From Pantoea stewartii subsp. stewartii (lineage in GTDB: Bacteria; Pseudomonadota; Gammaproteobacteria; Enterobacterales; Enterobacteriaceae), in assembly GCF_008801695.1 (NCBI RefSeq), contig NZ_VZPF01000002.1, forward strand, positions 1 to 64,000: 64,000 bases of DNA, read 5' to 3'. The translations under genes were made by a program, and so were the position numbers. Below the pieces are notes generated by a model, which saw only the letters and a list, made by a program, of their open reading frames with translations, was not told the DNA's origin and did not search any database. Positions 8,020 through 19,136 of this stretch are shown here, in pieces. Positions within the stretch are counted from its first letter, which is position 1. Every line of letters begins with the position of its first letter.

Positions 8020-10275
8020 ATGTTGACATGGATTGGACTGGCGAGACTGGCCTCGCTGACCGCGTTACCCTTACTGATCGTGCCTCAGCTCCCTTCGCGA
8101 ACGTTTATTGTCGTGATGCTGCTGTGTGGCACTTGTCTGGTGGCGATGTCCGTACGTTATGTCCGCATCGCAGGCTGTGCGCTTTTGCTGGCCGCCTGGG
8201 GGCTGGTTAATGCGCAATCCCTGGTCAACGACACGGAATGGATGAGTACCCGACCCGCCTGGTTTGTCGTGCAAATTGAAGAGGTAAAACAAGACGCGTC
8301 ACGTATTCGGGTCAGAATGTTGAAAGCGGGAAACCGGATTTTCTTTCCTCCCCGTTTTGCCTGGCTGTCACTGCAGGATAACGCTACAGCCTATTGTCCG
8401 GGGCAGAGCTGGCAAATGCGGCTCAGGTTACGCGCTGTTCATGCCAGACTCAATGAGGGAGAATTCGACGCACAACGCTTTTCCATGGCGAATCATACCC
8501 CGGTGCAGGGGCGCATTATCAAGCAACATCCTGTGCAGTCTGAATGCAGCTGGCGTTGGCAGCATATTCGTGGCCACAGGCAACATTACGAACATTTACC
8601 CGCTCCGGCTACGCTGGAGGCACTGGCTTTTGGCATTCGCGACAATCTGAGTGAGGCAACCCGTCAGCTGTTACGTGATACCGGAACGGCGCATCTTATG
8701 GCCATTTCAGGTATGCACATTGGCCTGGCCGCGGGCACCGGATGGCTACTGGCGCGGGGCAGCCAGTTTTTGTTACCGGCACGCTGCATTAGCTATCTGT
8801 ATCCGCTCATTGTCAGTTGGCTCTGTGCCGCACTCTATACGTGGCTTTCAGGGGCCCAGGCGCCAGCGCAGCGGGCATTACTGGCACTGACGCTATGGGC
8901 AATAACACGTATAACAGGTATACAGCTCAGCTCCTGGCAAATCTGGACGCTCTGCGTAGGGTTGTTGCTGGCACTGGATCCGCTTACCGTTCTCTCGGAC
9001 AGCTTCTGGCTGTCGGTGCTGGCGGTGGGGATGTTGCTGACCTGGTATCGCTGGTTTCCTCTGGCCGAGCGCTTTCGTGACAGGCGGCGCTGGTTTTTAC
9101 TGCAACTCCTTCATCTGCAACTGGGAATGATGATCCTGATGGTGCCGCTTCAGGCCGCATTATTTAATGGCATCAGCCTGACCGCGCTGTTCGCTAATCT
9201 GTTTGCGATTCCTGTCGTGTCGTTTATTACGGTGCCATTGATACTCATCACCCTGTTGCTACCTTTCCCGGCATTATCAGTGTGGGGGTGGCAGGCGGCC
9301 GATCTGTCCCTGCGGTTTCTGTTCTCCGGCCTTGCCCTGCTACCGGCAGGCTGGTGGCCGCTGCAAGGCGCACCTTTCCTGATAATAGCCATATAGGGAG
9401 GGCTACTCCTGTGGCGTTCCAGCGTACTGTTCTCCATGCCGTTCAGTTGTAGCGCTGTCGCACTGGCAATCCTGTTTTCCCGCCATGCTAATCCGGAAGC
9501 GCTATGGCGCATTGATATGCTGGACGTGGGGCATGGATTGAGCGTCGTCATCAGTCAGGGCGATGAAGCGGTGCTCTACGATACCGGTCCACGCTGGAAA
9601 TACAGCGATGCAGGGAGCCGCGTTATTCTGCCCTGGCTTGAACGTAAAGGACTCAGACTGCTGGAGGTTATTCTCAGCCACCGGCATCTTGACCATACCG
9701 GCGGGCTGTCGGCTATTCTGCAACATGTCCCTACTGTATGGATGCGCAGCGGACTTGCAGAAAGCGGGCATTTACCCTGTGTACGCGGTACCACATGGCG
9801 CTGGAAACGGCTACATTTCCGGGTGCTCTGGCCAGCAACGTCTCCCAACTAGGGGGAAAACAACGATTCATGTGTGGTGAGTGTGGATGATGGAAGCGTC
9901 CGTTTGTTACTCACGGGCGATCTGGAAACCGAGGCGGAGCGGCAGTTAGTGCGGCTGGAAAAGCAGCAGTTAAAGGCGGATATTCTGCAGGTACCTCATC
10001 ATGGCAGCCGGTCATCCTCATCGCGCATACTGCTGCGCAGCATCCCCGGCCATACCGCCATCGCCTCTGTAGCACGCTATAATGCGTGGCAAATGCCCGC
10101 GAAGTCCGTGCTGCGAAATTACCGTGAACACGCTTATGACTGGCGTGATACCGGTCAGTCCGGACAAATAAGTATCAAAATAGAGGCAAACACCGTGCAG
10201 GTTTTTTCCTTCAGAGAACAATTAGTGCCCCGTTGGTATCATCAGTGGTTTGGCGTCAAACGCGAATCCAGGTAG
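8020..10275 (+). pseudogene. comEC: comEC/ycaI, DNA-uptake channel protein, interrupted by two in-frame amber codons
   Basis: ComEC is the inner-membrane channel for single-stranded DNA uptake. Read through, the frame would encode 751 residues (E. coli homologue 754) with all parts in order. These are an N-terminal hydrophobic/OB region, the competence membrane domain (TGTAHLMAISGMHIGL near residue 225) and a metallo-beta-lactamase domain with DVGHG, LSHRHLDHTGG and VPHHGS. Two TAG codons interrupt it, at 9394-9396 (between the membrane and lactamase domains) and 9850-9852 (inside the lactamase domain). The frame is unchanged on both sides, so these are nonsense changes, not frameshifts. The second aligns with a lysine-glycine region of the E. 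coli protein. The start at 8020 is chosen by similarity; the frame is open further upstream to 7852. Most likely a recent pseudogene; suppression or sequence error are alternatives. Confidence 0.85.
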
Positions 10276-10278
10276 AAT
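10250..10278 (+). promoter_or_regulatory. Candidate msbA-lpxK promoter
   Basis: TTGGCG (10250-10255) and TAGAAT (10273-10278) are separated by exactly 17 bases, a good sigma-70 match. The gene start at 10310 lies 32 bases beyond the -10 element. The TAG stop codon of comEC forms the first half of the -10 hexamer, so the promoter overlaps the end of comEC. Confidence 0.6.
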
Positions 10279-10309
10279 GACCGGCTATTTCCAACAACGT
10301 GAATAAATA

Positions 10310-12058
10310 ATGCATCAAGATAAAGATCTCTCAACGTGGCAGACATTCCGTCGACTCTGGCCGATGATCGCACCCAACAAAGCTGGCTTAATTGTGGCGG
10401 CTATTGCCCTGATTATTAATGCCGCAGGCGATACGTTAATGCTCTCCCTGTTGAAGCCTTTGCTGGATGACGGCTTTGGTAAAGCGGACAGATCCGTGAT
10501 GCTGTGGATGCCGTTGGCAGTCATCGGCTTGATGCTGGTTCGTGGCGTAAGCAGCTATATCTCCAGCTACTGCATCTCATGGGTGTCAGGCAATGTGGTG
10601 ATGAATATGCGCCGTCGTCTGTTCAGCCATATGATGGGCATGCCGGTCGCGTTCTTCGATCAGCAGTCCACGGGTACGTTACTCTCTCGCATCACCTATG
10701 ATTCGGAGCAGGTCGCCTCGTCGTCATCGGGGGCGCTGGTCACCGTGGTGCGTGAAGGCGCTTCAATAATTGGCCTGTTTGTCATGATGTTTTATTACAG
10801 CTGGCAGCTGTCGTTGATTCTGATTGTTCTGGCTCCGATCGTATCCTTCGCGATTCGTACCGTGTCAAAACGCTTCCGCAACATCAGCAAATCGATGCAA
10901 AACACCATGGGACAGGTGACGACCAGTGCCGAGCAGATGCTGAAAGGGCACAAAGAAGTACTGATTTTTGGTGGCCAGGACATTGAATCCGAGCGTTTTG
11001 CCAAGGTCAGTAACCGCATGCGTCAGCAGGGGATGAAGCTGGTTTCAGCCTCTTCAATCTCCGATCCGGTTATTCAGCTCATTGCTTCTCTGGCTCTGGC
11101 ATTCGTCCTGTACGCCGCCAGTTTCCCCAGCGTGATGGATACGCTGACTGCGGGGACCATTACGGTAGTCTTCTCATCTATGATCGCTCTGATGCGCCCG
11201 CTGAAATCGCTGACAAACGTGAATGCGCAGTTTCAGCGTGGTATGGCGGCCTGTCAGACGCTGTTCTCCATTCTCGACAGTGAGCAGGAGAACGACACCG
11301 GTACGCGTGAAATCACGCGCGCAAAAGGTGATGTCGAATTCCGTGGTGTGACCTTCACCTATCCCGGCCGTGAAACACCTGCGTTGAAAAACATTAACCT
11401 GATGCTGCCTGCCGGAAAAACCGTTGCCTTAGTCGGGCGCTCCGGCTCAGGTAAATCGACTATCGCCAGTTTGCTGACGCGTTTTTATGATATTCAGCAG
11501 GGCGAGATTTTACTGGATGGCCATGACCTGCGTGAGTACACCTTAGCGTCGTTGCGTAATCAGGTCGCACTTGTGTCGCAAAATGTGCATCTGTTCAACG
11601 ATACCGTTGCCAATAACATTGCCTATGCGCGCAGTGAACAGTACAGCCGCGAGGAAATCGAAAAGGCGGCGACGATGGCACACGCGATGGACTTTATCAA
11701 AAACATGGACAAGGGGCTGGATACCGTCATCGGCGAAAATGGTGTGCTGCTATCAGGCGGTCAACGCCAGCGTATCGCCATCGCCCGCGCTCTGCTGCGT
11801 GACTGTCCTATCCTGATTCTTGATGAAGCCACCTCTGCGCTGGACACCGAGTCCGAGCGAGCTATCCAGTCTGCTCTGGATGAGCTGCAGAAAAACCGCA
11901 CCTCACTGGTGATCGCGCATCGCCTTTCTACTATTGAAAAAGCGGATGAAATTGTGGTGGTGGAAGAGGGCAATATCATCGAACGCGGTACGCACGCCGA
12001 CCTGCTGGCGGAAAAAGGTGCTTATGCTCAACTCCATAAAATGCAGTTCGGCCAATGA
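10310..12058 (+). CDS. msbA: Lipid A export ATP-binding/permease protein MsbA
   Basis: MsbA is a homodimeric ABC half-transporter that flips core-lipid A across the inner membrane. The 582-residue length equals E. coli MsbA and the sequence is very similar. The first 330 residues form the six-helix membrane domain. The nucleotide-binding domain follows, with Walker [10 protein letters not shown] near residue 376, the signature [11 protein letters not shown] and Walker [13 protein letters not shown]. It overlaps lpxK by 4 bases (ATGA), indicating translational coupling in the conserved msbA-lpxK operon. Confidence 0.98.
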   Translation: MHQDKDLSTWQTFRRLWPMIAPNKAGLIVAAIALIINAAGDTLMLSLLKPLLDDGFGKADRSVMLWMPLAVIGLMLVRGVSSYISSYCISWVSGNVVMNMRRRLFSHMMGMPVAFFDQQSTGTLLSRITYDSEQVASSSSGALVTVVREGASIIGLFVMMFYYSWQLSLILIVLAPIVSFAIRTVSKRFRNISKSMQNTMGQVTTSAEQMLKGHKEVLIFGGQDIESERFAKVSNRMRQQGMKLVSASSISDPVIQLIASLALAFVLYAASFPSVMDTLTAGTITVVFSSMIALMRPLKSLTNVNAQFQRGMAACQTLFSILDSEQENDTGTREITRAKGDVEFRGVTFTYPGRETPALKNINLMLPAGKTVALVGRSGSGKSTIASLLTRFYDIQQGEILLDGHDLREYTLASLRNQVALVSQNVHLFNDTVANNIAYARSEQYSREEIEKAATMAHAMDFIKNMDKGLDTVIGENGVLLSGGQRQRIAIARALLRDCPILILDEATSALDTESERAIQSALDELQKNRTSLVIAHRLSTIEKADEIVVVEEGNIIERGTHADLLAEKGAYAQLHKMQFGQ

Positions 12059-13056
12059 TTGAGCGCATCTGGAGTGGCCGCTCGCCATTATGGTTAGTCC
12101 TGTGGCCACTCAGTGTGCTCTATGGCGCCATTACGGCGCTGATCCGCCTCAGTTTCCGGCGTGGCTGGCGTAAAAGCTGGCGTGCGCCCTTGCCTGTTGT
12201 CGTGGTGGGGAATCTGACCGCGGGCGGGAATGGTAAAACACCCGTGGTCATCTGGCTGGTTGACGCCCTGCAGCAGCGAGGATTACGGGTAGGTGTGATT
12301 TCCCGCGGCTACGGGGGGAAAGCAGACCGCTATCCGCTGCGTGTCACTGCGGAAACCGCCACCGATCAGGCGGGTGACGAGCCGGTGCTGATTGCGCAGC
12401 GCACAGCTGCACCCGTGGCAGTGGCACCGCGACGCCGTGAGGCGATCGAAGCCCTTCTGCAACATCATTCACTGGATCTCATCGTGACTGATGATGGCCT
12501 GCAACATTATGCGCTCCAGCGCGATCGGGAAATTGTGGTGGTGGATGGCGTGCGACGTTTTGGCAACGGCTGGTGGTTACCTGCCGGCCCCATGCGGGAA
12601 CGGGCATCCCGCCTTAAGACGGTAGACGCGGTGATCGTTAACGGTGGTGAAGCGCAACAGGGTGAAATTGCCATGCAACTGCATGCGGGGATGGCAACCC
12701 ATCTGCTCAGCGGTGAACAACGACCGCTCAACACGTTGCACGATGTCGTCGCCATGGCCGGCATTGGTCATCCGCCGCGTTTTTTTCATACCTTAAAACA
12801 GCACGGTCTGACGCCCGTTGCGGAGATCGCCTTTGCCGATCATCATGCTTACAGCGAAGAGGAACTGTCGCGTCTGGTCACGCCCGGCCAAACGCTGTTG
12901 ATGACGGAGAAAGATGCCGTTAAATGCCGCGCATTCGCGCAATCCTCATGGTGGTATCTTCCAGTCGATGCTCATCTGCAGGCTGAGGCAGCGAGGCTAC
13001 TGTTAGACGATATACAACGCCTGTGTGGCACGTATTCATCACGGGAGCCGCACTAA
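12055..13056 (+). CDS. lpxK: Tetraacyldisaccharide 4'-kinase LpxK
   Basis: LpxK phosphorylates the 4' position of the tetraacyldisaccharide-1-phosphate to form lipid IVA, at the inner face of the inner membrane. The 333-residue product (E. coli 328) starts with one membrane-anchoring helix (about residues 10-32). It has the P-loop [12 protein letters not shown] at 52-63 and the conserved [11 protein letters not shown] segment. Its start overlaps the msbA stop. ycaQ follows after 21 bases and may be transcribed with it. Confidence 0.97.
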   Translation: MIERIWSGRSPLWLVLWPLSVLYGAITALIRLSFRRGWRKSWRAPLPVVVVGNLTAGGNGKTPVVIWLVDALQQRGLRVGVISRGYGGKADRYPLRVTAETATDQAGDEPVLIAQRTAAPVAVAPRRREAIEALLQHHSLDLIVTDDGLQHYALQRDREIVVVDGVRRFGNGWWLPAGPMRERASRLKTVDAVIVNGGEAQQGEIAMQLHAGMATHLLSGEQRPLNTLHDVVAMAGIGHPPRFFHTLKQHGLTPVAEIAFADHHAYSEEELSRLVTPGQTLLMTEKDAVKCRAFAQSSWWYLPVDAHLQAEAARLLLDDIQRLCGTYSSREPH

Positions 13057-13077
13057 TTCCCACTGAGAAGGAAGAGA

Positions 13078-14295
13078 ATGGGCACGCATTCACTTTCACG
13101 ACAGCAGGCACGTAATATTCAGCTCGCGGCGCAGGGGTTATTGCGTCCGGTGAAACGTCGGGCACGTTTTCAGGATATTTCAGCCTGCATTAGCCGCATG
13201 TCGCTGTTGCAAATCGACACCATCAATGTGGTGGCCAGCAGTCCGTATCTTGTCTTATTCAGTCGCTTAGGCGACTACCCGCCCGTCTGGCTGGACGAGT
13301 CGCTGGCGCAGGGGGAGATTTTCGAATACTGGGCGCATGAAGCCTGTTTTATTCCCCGCGCAGATTACCGGTTACTGCGGCACCGCATGCTGTCGCCAGA
13401 GCGCCTGGGCTGGAAGTACAGTGCAGACTGGGCAACGGAACATCAGCAGGAAATCGCTGATCTACTTACCTATATACGCGACAACGGGCCCGTCAGATCG
13501 GCTGATTTCGCCAGTGGAAAAAATCATAAGCCAGGATGGTGGGCATGGAAACCACACAAGCGGCATCTCGAAAACCTGTTCAGTTCAGGGGAGCTAATGG
13601 TGTCAGCGCGCCATAATTTTCAGCGCGTCTATGATTTACGCTCACGTGTCATGCCTGACTGGCAGGATGCGCTGCATGCTCTCAGTGAGGATGACGCTGT
13701 CCGCCTGATGTTAGTGAACAGCGCACGCAGTCTGGGCATTTTTCGCCGTGAGTGGCTGGCAGACTATTACCGGCTAAAGCGCGCGCCCGTTAAAGACTTT
13801 ATCTTATGGGCACAGGCGGCCGGCGAAATCATGCCGGTTGAGGTCGACGGCATGGGAGAGATGTGGCTGCATCGGGACGCTCAGGCCGCATTAGCCACGC
13901 CGTTGATCGCAACACATACCACGCTGTTATCCCCTTTCGATCCGCTGGTATGGGACAGGAAACGTGCGCTTGCGTTGTTTGACTTTGACTACCGCATTGA
14001 ATGTTACACGCCTGCGGCCAAACGTAAATATGGCTATTTTGTCTTACCGGTGCTGCATCGGGGCCAACTCAAAGCCCGTCTGGATGCACGGATGGTGCGC
14101 TCAACAGCCTTGCTGGAAATTAACAACATCTGGCTTGAACCTGACGTCGCGGTAACCGTTTCCTTTCTCAATGACGTGCAACGTGCTATTGAACGCTTCG
14201 CCCGTTGGCAGGGGGCCGAAACGGTCTTGCTAAAAAATGCGCCTTCGGCGTTACTGACACACTGGCCAACGCGCTGGCAGCTTAACAATTCCTGA
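13078..14295 (+). CDS. ycaQ: YcaQ, interstrand-crosslink DNA glycosylase (HTH_42 family)
   Basis: YcaQ of E. coli unhooks interstrand crosslinks and bulky N7-alkyl-guanine by cutting the glycosidic bond. The 405-residue product matches the E. coli protein along its length. It has the N-terminal winged-helix part, the conserved SRMSLLQIDTINVV and PYLVLFSRLG segments and EYWAHEACF. Toward the C-terminus is SPFDPLVWDRKRA, with nearby CYTPAAKRKYGYFVLPVL; a QxQ/QxD-type catalytic motif is expected in this family (LLQID is present). The start is preceded by GAAGGAAGAG. It lies directly after lpxK and before ycaR-kdsB. Confidence 0.93.
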   Translation: MGTHSLSRQQARNIQLAAQGLLRPVKRRARFQDISACISRMSLLQIDTINVVASSPYLVLFSRLGDYPPVWLDESLAQGEIFEYWAHEACFIPRADYRLLRHRMLSPERLGWKYSADWATEHQQEIADLLTYIRDNGPVRSADFASGKNHKPGWWAWKPHKRHLENLFSSGELMVSARHNFQRVYDLRSRVMPDWQDALHALSEDDAVRLMLVNSARSLGIFRREWLADYYRLKRAPVKDFILWAQAAGEIMPVEVDGMGEMWLHRDAQAALATPLIATHTTLLSPFDPLVWDRKRALALFDFDYRIECYTPAAKRKYGYFVLPVLHRGQLKARLDARMVRSTALLEINNIWLEPDVAVTVSFLNDVQRAIERFARWQGAETVLLKNAPSALLTHWPTRWQLNNS

Positions 14296-14379
14296 TGCAG
14301 CGCGGGTGTGATTTACCCGCTCTCATCAGCGCTGTGATATGCTTTAGTCCTTACGCTCTCGGTCCGAGATGGAGGACAT

Positions 14380-14562
14380 ATGGATCACCGTTTACTCGAA
14401 ATCGTTGCCTGCCCGGTTTGTAATGGCAAATTGTACTTTAACAAAGAACAGCAAGAGCTGATCTGCAAGCCCGACGCGCTGGCTTTCCCTGTGCGTGACG
14501 GTATTCCGGTACTGCTGGAAAACGAAGCCCGTACGTTATCGGTTGAAGAGATCCATCCATGA
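14380..14562 (+). CDS. ycaR: YcaR, Trm112-like small protein (UPF0434)
   Basis: A 60-residue protein starting [20 protein letters not shown], matching E. coli YcaR. The CPVC pair is the conserved part of the Trm112-like fold; a second cysteine occurs at CKPDAL. Its biochemical role is unknown. GGAGGACAT gives a strong ribosome-binding site. The stop overlaps the kdsB start (ATGA), so the two are translationally coupled. The steady co-location with kdsB across enterics suggests a link to lipopolysaccharide synthesis, but this is inference. Confidence 0.93.
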   Translation: MDHRLLEIVACPVCNGKLYFNKEQQELICKPDALAFPVRDGIPVLLENEARTLSVEEIHP

Positions 14563-15308
14563 GTTTTATTGCCATCATTCCTGCGCGTTATGCTTCCACC
14601 CGTTTACCGGGTAAACCCCTGGTTGATATTCATGGCAAGCCAATGGTGGTGCATGTGATGGAGCGCGCCCGGGAATCGGGTGCCAGCCGTGTGATTGTCG
14701 CGACCGATCATCCTGAGGTGGCCCGCGCTGTCGAGGCTGCCGGTGGCGAGGTGTGTATGACACGCGCCGATCATCATTCCGGTACGGAACGCCTTGCAGA
14801 AGTGATTGAAAAATTTCAGTTCGCGGATGACCAGATCATCGTCAATGTTCAGGGCGACGAACCCATGATCCCCGCTGATATCGTCCATCAGGTGGCGACC
14901 AATCTGGCTCAGGCTGACGCCGGCATGGCGACGCTGGCGGTGTCGATTACGGATGCGGAAGAAGCGTTCAATCCCAACGCCGTCAAGGTAGTCATGGATG
15001 CCAGAGGCTACGCGTTGTATTTTTCACGCGCGACGATTCCCTGGGATCGTGAACGTTATGCGCAGTCCCGGGAACAGATCGGTGACACGCTGCTGCGCCA
15101 TATCGGCATTTATGCTTATCGTGCCGGGTTTATTCGTCGCTATATCAGCTGGGAACCCTGTCCGCTTGAGCAGATCGAACTGCTGGAGCAGTTGCGCGTG
15201 CTGTGGTACGGCGAAAAGATCCACGTTGCGGTGGCAAAAACGATTCCCGGCGTTGGCGTGGATACGCCAGAGGATCTCACCCGGGTTCGCGCCGCGATGC
15301 TTCGCTGA
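14559..15308 (+). CDS. kdsB: 3-deoxy-manno-octulosonate cytidylyltransferase (CMP-KDO synthetase)
   Basis: KdsB activates KDO with CTP to CMP-KDO, the donor for the lipopolysaccharide inner core. The 249-residue product (E. coli 248) carries the nucleotidyltransferase N-terminus [24 protein letters not shown] in the middle and the C-terminal [10 protein letters not shown] motif. It overlaps ycaR by 4 bases. Downstream it converges with elyC across a 100-bp gap. E. coli has ycbJ after kdsB; that gene is not present. Confidence 0.97.
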   Translation: MSFIAIIPARYASTRLPGKPLVDIHGKPMVVHVMERARESGASRVIVATDHPEVARAVEAAGGEVCMTRADHHSGTERLAEVIEKFQFADDQIIVNVQGDEPMIPADIVHQVATNLAQADAGMATLAVSITDAEEAFNPNAVKVVMDARGYALYFSRATIPWDRERYAQSREQIGDTLLRHIGIYAYRAGFIRRYISWEPCPLEQIELLEQLRVLWYGEKIHVAVAKTIPGVGVDTPEDLTRVRAAMLR

Positions 15309-15408
15309 CCTGTTCCGCTTCTTGTGCGATGACCGTCTGCGCACGCGGCTGAGGCGCCGGGTTCCGGTCGCACTCAGCCTGCGCCATGACGGATGTGCGC
15401 CTTTGCGT

Positions 15409-16194
15409 CTATCCATCAGATCGTGCGGCAGAGGGTGAGGCGGATGAGAAGCGTTGCAATGCGCTCCCCAGCGTTTCGTAGATCGCGCGTTCGCTGTGAC
15501 TCATCCACAGCGGGGAAGGATAAAAACGTTCCCACCAGTTAAGTGGCGAAGTAATCGCCAGCTGATTGGCGGGCGCTGCAATCGGCTTGAGGCCTGCCTG
15601 ATTGAAAAACCGCATCGCGCGCGGCATATGATTAGCTGAGGTAACCAGCAGGAAAGGGTGGTGCCCGATGAGCGTGCTGACAGCCTGCGCCTCCTGTGCG
15701 GTATCTTTTGGCTGATCCAGCAGACGAATGTGCGATGAAGGTACGCCCAGGCTTTCGGCAACCTGTGCGGCGACCCAGGCATTACTTTTGGGATTTTGCC
15801 CTGCCGCAGCACCGGTAAAGACCAGGGTAGCATCCGGATGGCGCTGCCACTGACGCACACCTTCTGTCACGCGAGGCAAACTGTTGTTCAGCAGGTTCGA
15901 GCTGGGCGCCCAGGCCGGGTTATAGGTATAGCCGCCCCCTAACACCACGATGTAATCGACTTTTTCAGTCCCATTCCACGTCGGGTAATGCGATTCGACG
16001 GGCAACAGTAAGCGATCGGCGACCGGCTGTAGGCTTATCAGTAATAACATCAGCCAACTCACTGAGATAAAGATTTTACCGCTTTTCTGCCAGCGGCTGA
16101 ACCAAAGCAGCAAAATACCGACAGCCATTAAAAGAAGCAGAAAAGGCAGGGGCAGTAACAGGTTGCCAAATGCCTTTTTCAGCATAAAAAACAT
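15409..16194 (-). CDS. elyC: ElyC (YcbC), envelope biogenesis factor, DUF218 family
   Basis: ElyC is an inner-membrane protein of the SanA/DUF218 family that affects peptidoglycan assembly, apparently through undecaprenyl-phosphate use. The 261-residue product has two hydrophobic helices (about residues 10-30 and 38-58) and the DUF218 domain from VDYIVVLGGGYTYNPAWAPS through LLVTSANHMPRA. The frame is open 89 codons further upstream, but the ATG at 16194 has GAGGG in front and matches the E. coli N-terminus (MLFTLKK against MFFMLKK). The C-terminal tail differs from E. coli. It is divergent from cmoM and convergent with kdsB. Confidence 0.93.
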   Translation of the reverse strand: MFFMLKKAFGNLLLPLPFLLLLMAVGILLLWFSRWQKSGKIFISVSWLMLLLISLQPVADRLLLPVESHYPTWNGTEKVDYIVVLGGGYTYNPAWAPSSNLLNNSLPRVTEGVRQWQRHPDATLVFTGAAAGQNPKSNAWVAAQVAESLGVPSSHIRLLDQPKDTAQEAQAVSTLIGHHPFLLVTSANHMPRAMRFFNQAGLKPIAAPANQLAITSPLNWWERFYPSPLWMSHSERAIYETLGSALQRFSSASPSAARSDG

Positions 16195-16319
16195 GTAAAA
16201 TCCCTCTTGTTGTCCGAAAAAACAGCAGCCAGAGCAGAAGAAGGGCATGAAAGCTTCATTCTTACGGCACCTGTGACAAAATAGCATACGTTTTACCGCA
16301 GCATACCGGAGTCCATGCC

Positions 16320-17111
16320 ATGCAGGATCGTAACTTTGACGATCTCGCGGATAAATTTTCGCAAAATATTTACGGCACCACCAAAGGCCGGGTGCGTCAG
16401 GCAATCGTCTGGGATGAGCTTGAAGCCTTGCTTCCCAGCCTGACGTCCTCGTCTCCCTCACTGAACGTGCTGGATGCGGGCGGTGGCATTGGGCAAATTT
16501 CCAGTGGACTGGCCGCGCGGGGCCATCAGATTCTGCTGTGCGACCTCTCAGGTGAAATGTTGCGCCGTGCCCAGGAAAATGCGGATGCGCTGGGTGTGAG
16601 CCATAACATGCAATTCAAACAAATTAGCGCGCAGCAGGTCGGTGAACATTTGGATAAGCCGGTGGATCTGGTATTGTTTCACGCTGTGCTTGAATGGGTC
16701 GCTGAACCGGAAACCGTGCTGAAAGCCCTGTTTGATACATTGCGGCCGAGGGGCGTGCTGTCATTGATGTTTTATAACCTGCATGGGTTAACATTACGCA
16801 CCCTGACGCTGGGCAATTTTGGTTACCTTCGTACCAACTTAACCAAGCGTAAGAAGCGCACGCTGTCACCGGACTATCCGCGCGATCCTGACGATGTGTC
16901 ACGCTGGTTAGAGGCCTGCGGTTTCCAGATTGAACAGCGTGCCGGGATTCGGGTGTTCAGCGACTATATGAAGCCGCCTAAAGGCGAGCCAAAAAGCGAC
17001 GACGAAATCATTGAGATGGAGCGGCGTTTTTGCCGTCAGGAACCCTTTTTAAGCTTAGGGCGTTACATCCACGTGACCGCGCGCAAACCCGGGCAGAAGG
17101 ACGAATTATGA
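16320..17111 (+). CDS. cmoM: tRNA 5-carboxymethoxyuridine methyltransferase CmoM (SmtA)
   Basis: CmoM methylates the carboxyl of cmo5U34 in tRNA to mcmo5U, aiding wobble decoding. The 263-residue product (E. coli 261) begins [20 protein letters not shown]. It shows the class I methyltransferase motif [10 protein letters not shown] with ILLCDLS, then [13 protein letters not shown] and the C-terminal [11 protein letters not shown]. Its stop overlaps mukF by 4 bases, so it is the first gene of the conserved cmoM-mukFEB operon, although its function is not tied to chromosome organisation. Confidence 0.96.
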   Translation: MQDRNFDDLADKFSQNIYGTTKGRVRQAIVWDELEALLPSLTSSSPSLNVLDAGGGIGQISSGLAARGHQILLCDLSGEMLRRAQENADALGVSHNMQFKQISAQQVGEHLDKPVDLVLFHAVLEWVAEPETVLKALFDTLRPRGVLSLMFYNLHGLTLRTLTLGNFGYLRTNLTKRKKRTLSPDYPRDPDDVSRWLEACGFQIEQRAGIRVFSDYMKPPKGEPKSDDEIIEMERRFCRQEPFLSLGRYIHVTARKPGQKDEL

Positions 17112-18430
17112 GTGAATTTTCCCAGACGGTACCGGAGCTGGTATCCTGGGCGCGCAAGAACGATTTCTCCCTTGCGCTGCCCGTTGAACGTCTGGCTTTT
17201 TTGCTGGCCATCGCCACGCTGAATGGCGAGCGCATGGACGGAGAAATGAGTGAAGGTGACCTGGTCGATGCGTTTCGTCATGTCAGCAAAGCGTTTGAAC
17301 AAACCAGCGAAACCGTACTGGTGCGGGCCAACAACGCCATCAATGATATGGTGCGTCAGCGCCTGTTGAACCGTTTCACCAGTGAATTAACTGAAGGCAA
17401 TGCAATTTATCGTCTGACGCCGCTGGCCATCGGCATCACGGATTACTATATCCGCCAGCGCGAGTTCTCCACGCTGCGGCTTTCCATGCAGCTTTCCATC
17501 GTTGCCGCTGAACTTAAGCGTGCCGCCGACGCTGCGCAGGAGAATGGCGATGAATTTTACTGGCATCGTAACGTATTCGCGCCGCTGAAATACTCCGTAG
17601 CCGAAATCTTCGACAGCATTGATATGACGCAACGCCTGATGGATGAGCAGCAGCAGGCGGTGAAAGCGGATATTGCGGAGCTACTGAATAAAGACTGGCG
17701 CGCCGCGATTTCAAGCTGTGAAATGTTACTGTCGGAAACTTCCGGTACGCTGCGTGAATTGCAGGATACGCTGGAAGCGGCTGGTGACAAACTCCAGGAA
17801 AATCTGCTGCGTATTCAGGATGCGACGCTGGACAGCCCGGATTTGGGCTTCGTCGATAAACTGGTGTTCGATCTGCAAAGTAAACTCGACCGCATCACCA
17901 GTTGGGGACAGCAGGCCATTGACCTGTGGATTGGTTATGACCGCCACGTACATAAATTTATCCGCACCGCTATCGACATGGACAAAAACCGTGTTTTTGC
18001 CCAGCGCCTGCGCGTATCCGTACAGAACTATTTTGACTCACCCTGGGCGCTGACTTATGCCAATGCCGAACGTCTTTACGATATGCGTGACGATGAGCTG
18101 ACGCTGCGTAATGACGAAGTGATGGGCGAATTACCTGCTGAACTGGAGTTCGAAGAATTTAATGAAATTCGCGAGCAGCTGGCGGCCATGATCGAAGAAG
18201 CCTTAACGATTTATAAAACGCAGCAAAAACCGCTTAACCTCGCCGCCGTCATGCGCGACTATCTGGCCCAGTACCCGCGCGCGCGTCACTTCGACCTTGC
18301 GCGCATTGTCGTGGACCAGGCGGTGCGATTAGGTGTAGCGGAAGCCGATTTAGCCGGTTTGCCTGTGGAATGGCAAGCCATTAATGATTACGGAGCCAAG
18401 GTGCAGGCACATGTCATCGACAAATATTGA
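17108..18430 (+). CDS. mukF: Chromosome partition protein MukF (kleisin)
   Basis: MukF is the kleisin subunit of the MukBEF condensin and links two MukB heads. The 440-residue length equals E. coli MukF. It has an N-terminal winged-helix dimerisation part ([19 protein letters not shown]), a long helical middle and a C-terminal winged helix that contacts the MukB head. The ATG at 17108 overlaps the cmoM stop and gives the family N-terminus; an in-frame start at 17030 is rejected because it lies inside cmoM. Its 3' end overlaps mukE by 20 bases. Confidence 0.98.
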   Translation: MSEFSQTVPELVSWARKNDFSLALPVERLAFLLAIATLNGERMDGEMSEGDLVDAFRHVSKAFEQTSETVLVRANNAINDMVRQRLLNRFTSELTEGNAIYRLTPLAIGITDYYIRQREFSTLRLSMQLSIVAAELKRAADAAQENGDEFYWHRNVFAPLKYSVAEIFDSIDMTQRLMDEQQQAVKADIAELLNKDWRAAISSCEMLLSETSGTLRELQDTLEAAGDKLQENLLRIQDATLDSPDLGFVDKLVFDLQSKLDRITSWGQQAIDLWIGYDRHVHKFIRTAIDMDKNRVFAQRLRVSVQNYFDSPWALTYANAERLYDMRDDELTLRNDEVMGELPAELEFEEFNEIREQLAAMIEEALTIYKTQQKPLNLAAVMRDYLAQYPRARHFDLARIVVDQAVRLGVAEADLAGLPVEWQAINDYGAKVQAHVIDKY

Positions 18431-19136
18431 ACAAGTGATGCCGGTTAAGCTGGCACAGGCACTGGCAAATCCGATTTTTCCGGCGCTGGACAGCCAGTTA
18501 CGTGCCGGTCGCCATATTGGCATTGAAGAGCTGGATAACCACGCTTTTCTGATGGATTACCAGCAGTATCTGGAAGAGTTTTACACGCGCTACAACGTTG
18601 AGCTGATTCGTGCTCCAGAGGGCTTTTTCTATCTGCGTCCACGCTCAACCACGCTGATTCCCCGTTCCGTGCTTTCCGAACTGGACATGATGGTCGGGAA
18701 AATCCTCTGCTATCTGTATCTCAGCCCGGAACGCCTGGCGAATGAAGGCATTTTCACGCAACAGGAACTCTATGATGAACTGCTGTCCCTGGCGGACGAA
18801 AGCAAGCTGCTGAAGCTGGTTAACCAGCGTTCAACCGGGTCGGATCTCGATCGGGCTAAGTTACAGGAAAAAATGCGTGCGTCCTTAAGCCGCCTGCGCC
18901 GTCTGGGCATGGTGTGGTTTTTTGGCAACGACAGCAGCAAGTTTCGTATTACCGAGTCTGTCTTCCGCTTTGGTGCCGATGTCCGTAGCGGTGATGATGC
19001 GCGTGAAGCGCAACTGCGCCTGATCCGCGATGGCGAAGCGATGTTGCTGGACAACACGACGGCAGCCACAGAGGCTGATGACAGTGAAGAGAATGACAGC
19101 GATGCGGGTGATATCGCGGAGGAAGAGCAGGCATGA
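18411..19136 (+). CDS. mukE: Chromosome partition protein MukE (kite protein)
   Basis: MukE dimers bind the middle of MukF and modulate MukB ATPase activity. The 241-residue product starts [20 protein letters not shown], as in E. coli, and is conserved through the tandem winged-helix part up to [12 protein letters not shown]. It ends in an acidic tail ([14 protein letters not shown]) that is less conserved, as usual. The start lies inside mukF and the end overlaps mukB by 4 bases, so expression of the three subunits is translationally coupled. A frame start 9 codons earlier (18384) is less likely. Confidence 0.97.
   Translation: MSSTNIEQVMPVKLAQALANPIFPALDSQLRAGRHIGIEELDNHAFLMDYQQYLEEFYTRYNVELIRAPEGFFYLRPRSTTLIPRSVLSELDMMVGKILCYLYLSPERLANEGIFTQQELYDELLSLADESKLLKLVNQRSTGSDLDRAKLQEKMRASLSRLRRLGMVWFFGNDSSKFRITESVFRFGADVRSGDDAREAQLRLIRDGEAMLLDNTTAATEADDSEENDSDAGDIAEEEQA

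Noticed and set aside
9394-9852. Selenocysteine or pyrrolysine decoding of the comEC stops
   Set aside because: Selenocysteine uses TGA, and no pyrrolysine system is expected in enterics; several genes in the window end normally with TAG.
9394-9875. Frameshift or separate small genes inside comEC
   Set aside because: All three open segments are in the same reading frame and align continuously with one ComEC protein, so the breaks are stop codons only.
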